This document shows positions 22,777-28,204 of a DNA stretch of 28,204 bases, piece by piece. Below the pieces are notes generated by a model, which was not told the DNA's origin, did not search any database, and was given only the letters and a program-made list of their open reading frames with translations. The first letter of the stretch is position 1, and the number at the start of each line of letters is the position of its first letter. The stretch comes from CAZVFX01 sp964626565 (lineage in GTDB: Bacteria; Myxococcota_A; UBA9042; CAIXZC01), in NCBI GenBank assembly GCA_964626565.1, contig CAZVFX010000091.1, forward strand, positions 1 to 28,204. Reading direction: 5' to 3'. The translations under genes were made by a program, and so were the position numbers.

Positions 22777-24773
22777 TCCTTGGGCCCTAGCAGCTTCTTG
22801 ATGCCGGTGAAAGTGTCGTCTACCAGGTCTTCCACTGCGACCTTCGTGTTGTCGAAGATGTTCTCCACCGCCGAGTGGATGACTTCCTGGGCGATGTCCA
22901 GCCCCTGGGAAGCGTATTTCTCGATGAGGGAGGGACGGGGTGCCGGCGCGCCGGAGCGGTTGTTGTGAGTGGCTTCAGTGAACAGGCCGATGGACCTGAG
23001 CATCGCCGGTTCGACCAGGGAGCCGGTGAGCCGCATGGCGTGCTTGGCCTGGCCCACGGGCTGGCGCCTGTCCTCTCCCCTGCGGTACTCCTTGAATTGG
23101 TCCTTGTTGTCCACAAAACTCAGGTCGGCGTGGAGTTCATCGTTTTTGTCCCGCCACAGAATGATGAGAAGGTTGTCGGACACATATCCCCAGATACCCA
23201 GCAGAAATATGTCCCGTCCTGCATTCTGGGGTCTCAGGTCCGGCACGAAGCCGGTATCTTTGTAGTAGCGGTAGACCAGGGTGAAGAAGACGGTGAGCTT
23301 CTCGGCCAACTCGGGCAACGTTCGCAACAACTCGTTGTACGGTGCGGTGTGGAGTTTCTCGAGGGTGAAGGTGTCCTCTACGCGGCCCCTCAGGGAGGCC
23401 GGATACTGTGCCTTGTCCTGGAACGAGTAAAAAGTCCGGGGGATCCGATGATACTGCCAGATGTTGCTGCTTTCATCCCGCACTCCGCCACGGGCCACAT
23501 ACGCGGCCAGCGTCTGCTCCAGTGCCTCAAACAACCGGTTCCGCTCGTCTTCCTCAAGACTGGCCGCAAAGCGCACGAACTGGCCCGGTCGTCGAGCAAG
23601 GTGATCCAGCTTGACGTTGCGCCGCTCACTCGCACCCGCACTCACCGCCAGCCGCGCCAGACTGACACCAACCCTCACCAGCATCTTCAGCGACGAGACG
23701 CTCAAAAGTCCCTGGTAGGGCTCCAGCTCGTAGATGGGGTAGCCGTGATGGAAGTCCAGAATCTGACGGGACATCTCTTTCAGCGTCGGGCCGTCGACAC
23801 CGATGAACCCGTGCTGCTTCAGGGAATCGTCTAGCAGCGGTGCGAACAACTGCACAACCCGCTCGTTGACCTCCACGAGACCGGCCATCTGGGCCGGGTC
23901 CTTGTCCACGTCGACTGCATAGTAGGTTACCTCTGAGGGCAAGAAATTCTCGGTGCCGCGGGAGTCGAAACTGGCGAGGATCGTGGCTCGAGCGGTTTCC
24001 CAGCCCATCTCCGGATGCCTGCTTCCCATAGCCCATCGTACCGCATCCCTCACACCCACCGTAATGGGCGCATCAAAGAACGTCGATAGACTGTCCTCCA
24101 TCTCACGGGTCAGCGGATTGTGCCGAACGAACTTCTGGTAGTCTACCAGCTCTTCAAAGGAACCGGCGGTACCCTTGAAATATCCGTCGTCAGTGAGAAC
24201 GTCGTAAACGCTCTGCTCGATGTTGTTGTCCCCCGCCTCATCAAGGAAAGAAAGGAACAGATCGGTCTTGGGCTTGAGGAACCCCCGGGGTTTGCGTCGG
24301 TTTGCAAGGCCCTTCTGGAGTTGTCCCAGAACATCCGGAGCGAGAATCTCGGACCGGTCGCCAAAAGCGAAATAGGGCACCTCACGGGCCGCTTCAGCGC
24401 ACCCGGTTACTACCTTCTCCACAGTAGGCAGAAGGTTGTATCCGTGGGGTCCGAACGCACTGGACATCAGATCCCGGGGGATTACGTTTTCACGGGGACC
24501 GACCACCTTCATGGCGAAATCTTCTATCTTGCCGCGCTTGACGATGAACCGTTCGGCCAACGCGTCCGACATGGCCGACAGCTTCTCCACAAACGGCTCA
24601 TCCGCCGAGATCCCGGCGACCGCGGACAACTCCTCAGTCAGGCGTTCCGGGTCCACTACCATGACGTCGGTGTGGGCACCTCCCTTGGTTTCCGGATCAA
24701 GGTAGTTGCACGAGCGCGCCACTGCCCCGAGTAGAGTTGTTTGGGATACCTTGTCTTTAGTCGATTTGGTCAT
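22773..24773 (-). CDS. Large protein of unknown function, possible degenerate kinase-like region
   Basis: A 666-residue, mostly helical, soluble-looking protein with no signal peptide or clear membrane segment. No family was recognised. A stretch near the C-terminus, VPDLRPQNAGRDIFLLG (D512, N517), followed 38 residues later by ADLSFVDNKD (D555), resembles the catalytic loop (D-L-x-P-x-N) and metal-binding Asp of ABC1/aminoglycoside-kinase-type folds, but I see no matching Gly-rich loop or Lys. The ATG at 24773 is chosen for GGGGG 5 nt upstream; a TTG at 24785 is the alternative. It follows the TPR gene by 40 nt and is probably in its operon. Confidence 0.6.
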   Translation of the reverse strand: MTKSTKDKVSQTTLLGAVARSCNYLDPETKGGAHTDVMVVDPERLTEELSAVAGISADEPFVEKLSAMSDALAERFIVKRGKIEDFAMKVVGPRENVIPRDLMSSAFGPHGYNLLPTVEKVVTGCAEAAREVPYFAFGDRSEILAPDVLGQLQKGLANRRKPRGFLKPKTDLFLSFLDEAGDNNIEQSVYDVLTDDGYFKGTAGSFEELVDYQKFVRHNPLTREMEDSLSTFFDAPITVGVRDAVRWAMGSRHPEMGWETARATILASFDSRGTENFLPSEVTYYAVDVDKDPAQMAGLVEVNERVVQLFAPLLDDSLKQHGFIGVDGPTLKEMSRQILDFHHGYPIYELEPYQGLLSVSSLKMLVRVGVSLARLAVSAGASERRNVKLDHLARRPGQFVRFAASLEEDERNRLFEALEQTLAAYVARGGVRDESSNIWQYHRIPRTFYSFQDKAQYPASLRGRVEDTFTLEKLHTAPYNELLRTLPELAEKLTVFFTLVYRYYKDTGFVPDLRPQNAGRDIFLLGIWGYVSDNLLIILWRDKNDELHADLSFVDNKDQFKEYRRGEDRRQPVGQAKHAMRLTGSLVEPAMLRSIGLFTEATHNNRSGAPAPRPSLIEKYASQGLDIAQEVIHSAVENIFDNTKVAVEDLVDDTFTGIKKLLGPKD

Positions 24774-24813
24774 TCCTGCCCCCAATTGCGGGTCTTCAGA
24801 GGGAGGCTGCCGG

Positions 24814-25716
24814 TCAGGGTGAGGACGGTGCGCCTGTTTTCAACCGCTCGAGTTCCTTGCGGGCGATCTCAACGAACGGTTTTTCACTCTCGAATCTCCC
24901 CGCAATTTCGATATAGCGCTGCCAGTACTCCATGGCCTTGGCGTTGTTTCCCTTCTCTTCCCACGCGTAGGCCAGATTGTACAGTGCTTCCGGATATGAC
25001 TTCTTGATGGTCAATGCCTGCTCGTAAGCCGCGATTTCTCCATCGAGGTTGCCCAGCTTGTTGTGCGCCAGGGCGAGGTTGTAGCACGCCTTGTAGAAGG
25101 AAGGCCTCAGGTCGAGAGCCTTGTTGTATGCCTCGACCTCCTTGTTGAACCAGCTCTTCTTCTCTTCAGGCTTCTCAGCCTTTTTGGCCTTCTTGGCGTA
25201 CACGATGCCTACATTGTAGTAGATGTCCGGCACTGACGGGTCCACTTTGAGCGCCCGGTCGTAGGCGTATGTGGCCTCTTCCAGTTTGTCCATGCGGGAC
25301 ATTAGAATCCCCATGTTCACCAGTGCGTCCAGCGCCTCCGGTTCGTACTTGACCGTCTCCCGATACTCCACCAGCGCTTCGCCGAACTTGCCGCTGTCTT
25401 CCAGCGCCAAGGCCAGGTTGTAGTGCGCCCGGGCATAAGTGGAGTCAAGCTTCAAGGCCTTCTGATAACACTGGATTTCCTTGTCGTACTGCCGGGTCTG
25501 GCCATAAGCCGCACCCAGATTGTACCAGGCTTCCTTGAACTCGTCCTTCTCCGTCACCGCCTTCTGGTACAACTCGATGGCCTTGTCGTAGCCTCCCTCG
25601 ACAAACACCTCGTTGCCCTGACGGAAGTAGTCCTCTGCAGTCACTTCCTGGGCCAAAACAGACCCACTCAACAAGAGTACCACCGCGGCCGCAACATGGA
25701 TGGGCAAAAACCTCAT
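24814..25716 (-). CDS. Exported TPR-repeat protein
   Basis: A 300-residue protein: signal peptide (MRFLPIHVAAAVVLLLSGSVLAQ, cleavage after SVLA likely) and then about seven tetratricopeptide repeats, e.g. EAWYNLGAAYGQTRQYDKEIQCYQKALKLD, with the W/Y-x-x-L-G and A-L-x-x-x-P pattern. A short Lys/Glu-rich insertion (KKAKKAEKPEEKK) breaks one repeat. TPR arrays bind other proteins, so this is probably a periplasmic scaffold. The ATG at 25716 has GAGG 6 nt upstream, and a near-consensus promoter lies just beyond. Confidence 0.88.
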   Translation of the reverse strand: MRFLPIHVAAAVVLLLSGSVLAQEVTAEDYFRQGNEVFVEGGYDKAIELYQKAVTEKDEFKEAWYNLGAAYGQTRQYDKEIQCYQKALKLDSTYARAHYNLALALEDSGKFGEALVEYRETVKYEPEALDALVNMGILMSRMDKLEEATYAYDRALKVDPSVPDIYYNVGIVYAKKAKKAEKPEEKKSWFNKEVEAYNKALDLRPSFYKACYNLALAHNKLGNLDGEIAAYEQALTIKKSYPEALYNLAYAWEEKGNNAKAMEYWQRYIEIAGRFESEKPFVEIARKELERLKTGAPSSP

Positions 25717-25746
25717 CGTCTACCTCGAATCCGAAGTCAGTTCTAG

Positions 25747-25775
25747 TTTATAGCCCTATCCCGACCGCATGTCAA
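25747..25775 (-). promoter_or_regulatory. Near-consensus sigma70-type promoter for the TPR operon
   Basis: On the minus strand, TTGACA (25775-25770, perfect), a 17-nt spacer and TATAAA (25752-25747). It lies 30 nt upstream of the ATG and is the strongest promoter match in the window. Confidence 0.75.
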
Positions 25776-25803
25776 TCGTCACAGAAAGACGACCGAAAAG
25801 ACA

Positions 25804-25883
25804 GGGACGGGGGGCGACGAAGAGACAGGGACGGGGCGAAGAGACAGGGACGGGGGGCGACGAAGAGACAGGGACGGGGGGCG
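25804..25883 (+). repeat. G-rich repeat cluster B (4 copies) downstream of RAYT
   Basis: Cores are at 25804-25816, 25828-25838 (two G shorter), 25847-25859 and 25871-25883, each GGGACGGGGGGCG-like and preceded by (G/A)A(A/G)GACA. Start-to-start distances are 24, 19 and 24 nt. The G-rich strand is plus, opposite to cluster C across the transposase gene. Confidence 0.9.
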
Positions 25884-26058
25884 TTTGCCAGTCCGTCCCG
25901 GAGGCCCTGAATTATGAGGAGGTGCCAGGTCATTTGGCCAGTTTGCGGCTTTCCTTGCGCCGTTCCGCCGCCGGAATTCCTTAGGAGATCATATTGGACG
26001 CAGCCGAGCGCAGACCTCAGCTCAGATGGGGTACTGTTGAACTACATTGGTTTCCTTG
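25884..26058. other. Intergenic stretch, nothing recognised
   Basis: Non-coding sequence between cluster B and the 3' end of the RAYT gene. I see no good ORF, tRNA or promoter. With the TPR promoter and cluster B it makes up the gene-free stretch 25717-26070. Confidence 0.5.
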
Positions 26059-26083
26059 CCCCGGCTACTACTAGTAGCCGGGG
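26059..26083. repeat. 25-bp palindrome overlapping the RAYT stop codon
   Basis: Perfect 12-bp arms, CCCCGGCTACTA (26059-26070) and TAGTAGCCGGGG (26072-26083), flank one base. The palindrome covers the last RAYT codons and stop. No T-run follows on either strand, so it is not a standard intrinsic terminator. It could be the hairpin recognised by the transposase. Confidence 0.8.
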
Positions 26084-26868
26084 CTTCCGGGACCAGGAAC
26101 GCTGGACCTGGCCGTGGCCATGGGCACCTCCAAGACGAGCAAGCGGGCCGCCATGCGGCGCAGGTCCCGACGTGGCCAGGTCTTGTGACGCAGATGCCTG
26201 CCCAGGGCCAACATCAAGCGATGGCGGTTCCTGACAAACTTCTCGCTGCCGAGCGCGTGCCCGTGCTCAAGCTGACGCTCCTCGGGCAACTTCTTCTCTC
26301 GCCAGTACTCATCACACTGCCGACGATATTCGGCCTGACGCTCTTCAGGCGTGTCACCCATCTCAAGGTAGAATTGAGGCGGGGTCAGGTGTTCTGTCCA
26401 CTCGTTGATCACCCCGAACGCATAATACCTGTACGAGGAGAATCGATACTCGGAAGGATGGTCGCACATGCCGGCTTCGACAGGGTTCCAGTCGCCGTAG
26501 AACATAACCCGCTTCAGCTCCTCCTGAGTCTGACACACGACGGTTTTGGGCCGGTCCTGGGCCACCGGCCCCCGGCGCTTGAGTAGACGGTTGAGCCGCT
26601 GTGCAAAGGACGAGTGTGCGGCCCGGGCCCATTTCGACATGGGCTTGGCGCTGCCCTTCAGCTGTGCAGCCTTGTGGAAGTGGTTGGACATGACGCAATA
26701 GCCGTGGAGCAGCACCTTGCCACCGGCCCGAAACATGAAGCGAAAGAAGCAGAACAGGAACATCCTCTTCATCGCATCGGACTCCAGGAAGAACGCGCCG
26801 GCCACGGTTCGCCACATCATGTGGTAAATGGAATTAGCCGGCAGAGTAAAATCACGTGTGTACCTCAT
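26071..26868 (-). CDS. REP-associated tyrosine transposase (RAYT), Y1/HUH family
   Basis: A 265-residue single-strand transposase of the IS200-like TnpA_REP type. The N-terminal IYHMMWRTVAGAFFLES follows the family start. The HUH metal motif is MSNHFHKA (H63, H65), and the candidate nucleophile is Y124 in VMFYGDWNPVEAG, followed by YRFSSYRYY. The gene is intact. The ATG at 26868 has GGAGG 7 nt upstream. The C-terminal Arg-rich extension (about 205-265) is beyond the catalytic core. Known RAYTs bind and cut REP hairpins; the flanking G-rich clusters and the palindrome at its stop are the likely targets here. Confidence 0.88.
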   Translation of the reverse strand: MRYTRDFTLPANSIYHMMWRTVAGAFFLESDAMKRMFLFCFFRFMFRAGGKVLLHGYCVMSNHFHKAAQLKGSAKPMSKWARAAHSSFAQRLNRLLKRRGPVAQDRPKTVVCQTQEELKRVMFYGDWNPVEAGMCDHPSEYRFSSYRYYAFGVINEWTEHLTPPQFYLEMGDTPEERQAEYRRQCDEYWREKKLPEERQLEHGHALGSEKFVRNRHRLMLALGRHLRHKTWPRRDLRRMAARLLVLEVPMATARSSVPGPGSPGY

Positions 26869-27011
26869 GTCTGCACCTCCCCTCTTTTTGTTGCTCTCTC
26901 TATTGTTATGGGGGGTTTGAAATAGATCTGTACCATTTATTCGACATTCGCTCGACGTGAGGGCTCGGCGCGTGTTTTGGGCTCACGGCAGGGCTGACCG
27001 GGTCCGAAAAA

Positions 27012-27085
27012 CGCCCCCCGTCCCCTGCGGTTCGGTGCGAAAATACGCCCCCCGTCCCCGGCATTTCGTCCCCGGCATTTCGGGG
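27012..27085 (-). repeat. G-rich repeat cluster C upstream of RAYT
   Basis: On the minus strand, two full cores GGGGACGGGGGGCG lie at 27025-27012 and 27059-27046 (34 nt apart). They are preceded by two copies of GAAATGCCGGGGACG-type sequence within 27054-27082. A small hairpin, CCCCG (27070-27074) with CGGGG (27081-27085), overlaps the outer end. Orientation is inverted relative to cluster B. Confidence 0.85.
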
Positions 27086-27154
27086 CTCCCAGGCCGGTGA
27101 GTTGCGGAAGTTTGCGGGGGCTGTTTTAATGGGGGCCAGCTTTTGGAGGTTAGG

Positions 27155-27982
27155 GTGACGCTTCGGGCCGATGTGGAGAAGGGGATTTTGAGTGCCGGGC
27201 TTGCTGGCCGGGAGTTGTGCGTGCACTCGTCGCTGGGGTCGTTTGGGCATTTGGAGGGCGGTGCGGCAACACTGGTGGATTGTCTGCTGGCCGCGGGGTG
27301 TACCGTTATGGCACCTGCCTTTGTAGATCGGCATGCGCCTGTAGCTGCTCCCCCGTTGCGGCGTTTGGAACGTAACGGGTACAACTACGACAGTCCATTG
27401 TATCCGGAGTGGCAGCATCCGGGGCAATCCGGTTCTTCGCGGCATCGGATCGATGAGAGCATGGGTGCTGTTCCGGCAGAAATCGTGTCCCGTCGGGGAC
27501 TCACGTTGGGGGATCACCCGATGGCTCCTTTCGCTGCGTTGGGACCTTCTGCGGCGGCCCTCATGTCTGCGCAGGGGCCGCTGAACGTGTTCGCCCCATT
27601 CGACGTACTGGCGCGCTTGGATGGACTGGTGGTGATGATGGGAGTTGGGCTGAATCGAATGACCCTGCTGCATAGAGCCGAGCAGTTGGCAGGGCGCAAC
27701 CTCTTTCGACGCTGGGCCTGGACGGCGCAAGGAGAGGTGCTGGAGGTCGAGGTGGGGGGGTGTTCCGAGGGTTTCGTGAACCTCGACTCTGTTCTCGCCC
27801 CCGTCCAGCGGGTCCTTACCGTGGGCGACAGCTGCTGGCGTACCTTCCCTGCTGCCGAAGCGTTGCGTCTGGGCGCAGCCGCACTGCGGGCCGACCCTGC
27901 GCTCTCTCACTGCGGCGACCCGGACTGTCTGCGCTGCCGCGATTCCGTGGCCGGAGGGCCGCTGGTCGGGCCGAGTCGCTGA
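27155..27982 (+). CDS. AAC(3)-family N-acetyltransferase (Antibiotic_NAT)
   Basis: A 275-residue protein of the aminoglycoside 3-N-acetyltransferase family. It shows CVHSSLGSFGHLEGGAATLVDCLLAAGCTVMAPAF at the start, then ESMGAVPAEIV, DHPMAPFAALGPSAAALM, VVMMGVGLNRMTLLHRAEQLAGR (the G-V-x-x-x-x-x-T-x-x-H-x-x-E block) and a Cys-rich tail (HCGDPDCLRCRD). The family includes true resistance enzymes and many housekeeping homologues such as YokD, so drug resistance should not be assumed. The GTG at 27155 is preferred: GGAGG lies 5 nt upstream. A TTG at 27143 would overlap that site. It starts 70 nt after repeat cluster C. Confidence 0.85.
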   Translation: MTLRADVEKGILSAGLAGRELCVHSSLGSFGHLEGGAATLVDCLLAAGCTVMAPAFVDRHAPVAAPPLRRLERNGYNYDSPLYPEWQHPGQSGSSRHRIDESMGAVPAEIVSRRGLTLGDHPMAPFAALGPSAAALMSAQGPLNVFAPFDVLARLDGLVVMMGVGLNRMTLLHRAEQLAGRNLFRRWAWTAQGEVLEVEVGGCSEGFVNLDSVLAPVQRVLTVGDSCWRTFPAAEALRLGAAALRADPALSHCGDPDCLRCRDSVAGGPLVGPSR

Positions 27983-28011
27983 TTGAAACGCGCGCCGCCT
28001 CCGCGTATACT
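27983..28011 (+). promoter_or_regulatory. Candidate sigma70-type promoter for the terminal lipoprotein gene
   Basis: TTGAAA (27983-27988) immediately follows the acetyltransferase stop, with a 17-nt spacer and TATACT (28006-28011), 30 nt before the ATG at 28042. Good match. Confidence 0.65.
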
Positions 28012-28041
28012 GAAGATGAAAGGCCCCGCAGGAGAACTGTG

Positions 28042-28204
28042 ATGACCGCAGTCTTGAGAGCGCTACCCGCACTCTGTGTCCTCCTCGTGCTGTCGGCCTG
28101 CCCGGGGGAATCCTCTACCCCGGTCGAGTCTGTGGACGTTTCGGAGATGGTGGACCTTCACTGGCCGGACCCCGAGGACACGGTGCAACCGGACCAAGCT
28201 AGTC
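28042..28204 (+). CDS. Lipoprotein, 5' part only (runs off window)
   Basis: The first 54 residues of an open frame: MTAVLRALPALCVLLVLSAC is a clean lipoprotein signal with lipobox LSAC (Cys20), followed by Pro-Gly-Glu and an acidic Ser/Thr/Asp-rich linker. AGGAGA lies 6-7 nt upstream of the ATG and a promoter lies behind it. The function is unknown because the rest is outside the window. Confidence 0.8.
   Translation, partial: MTAVLRALPALCVLLVLSACPGESSTPVESVDVSEMVDLHWPDPEDTVQPDQAS

Larger units (their letters stand above)
25804..27085. mobile_element. Candidate REP-RAYT module
   Basis: A Y1-type transposase gene is bounded by clusters of the same G-rich repeat in opposite orientations (plus on the left, minus on the right), with a 25-bp palindrome at the gene's 3' end. 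This fits a RAYT gene with its repeats, which is usually a domesticated single-copy module rather than a moving insertion sequence. The ends are my estimate; no target duplication was identified. Confidence 0.55.

Noticed and set aside
22930..22943. GGGACGGGGTGCC as another copy of the G-rich repeat
   Set aside because: It matches only the first part of the core, sits alone in coding sequence, and is expected at some frequency in high-GC DNA.
22875..23834. 319-residue plus-strand frame
   Set aside because: Antisense to the 666-residue gene, with no signal peptide, domain or ribosome site.
26906..28072. 388-residue open frame on the minus strand
   Set aside because: It is antisense to the AAC(3)-family gene and runs through repeat cluster C. 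The product is Arg/His/Pro-rich without domain features, as expected of a shadow frame in high-GC DNA.

Overview
The window is high-GC, densely coded bacterial DNA from a draft assembly; a 10-N gap lies at 359-368. It shows a Gram-negative cell plan: FtsEX with an EnvC-type factor, a periplasmic M74 endopeptidase, and several proteins with lipoprotein signal peptides. A protein combining an MJ0042-type zinc ribbon, a GYF_2 domain and an acidic repeat tail, together with a DUF4388-like/J-domain protein, fits the former Deltaproteobacteria (Myxococcota-like lineages). No rRNA or other strong phylogenetic marker is present, so this placement is an inference. I found no tRNA, rRNA, CRISPR array or prophage.

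Layout. 1-368: contig-end sequence and gap inside an 18-residue tandem repeat of the zinc-ribbon/GYF gene (369-1137, minus). 1293-4028 (minus): the division operon ftsE-ftsX-envC with a good sigma70-type promoter. 4240-7244 (plus): an unknown secreted protein, a DUF4388-like/J-domain protein, and two overlapping nitroreductase-like genes with complementary motifs. 7241-8842 (minus): malQ. 9008-14936: an M74 murein endopeptidase, a large GT-C-like membrane protein carrying an in-frame G-rich repeat insertion, a small lipoprotein on the opposite strand, and a coupled GT2-GT4 pair, which together look like an envelope or glycan region. 14961-17658 (minus): a lipoprotein followed by an NCS2 permease. 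17800-22776 (plus): a tightly packed run of ribE, a lipoprotein with a CHAT/caspase-like domain, ribH, nusB, a stand-alone M17 N-terminal domain and a protein resembling a degenerate adenylate-forming enzyme. 22773-25716 (minus): a TPR protein followed by a 666-residue unknown protein. 25800-27085: a REP-associated tyrosine transposase (RAYT) flanked by G-rich repeats in opposite orientations. 27155-28204: an AAC(3)-family acetyltransferase and the start of another lipoprotein gene.

The two most interesting signals are these. (1) A RAYT with a G-rich repeat family (core GGGACGGGGGGCG, usually 24-nt period) that flanks the transposase in inverted orientation and also lies in frame inside a membrane-protein gene about 15 kb away, with a further core copy in a lipoprotein gene. 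(2) A lipoprotein with a His/Cys CHAT/caspase-like signature placed between ribE and ribH with almost no intergenic space. The tandem split nitroreductases and two perfect inverted repeats in the ribE/lipoprotein divergent region are secondary leads.
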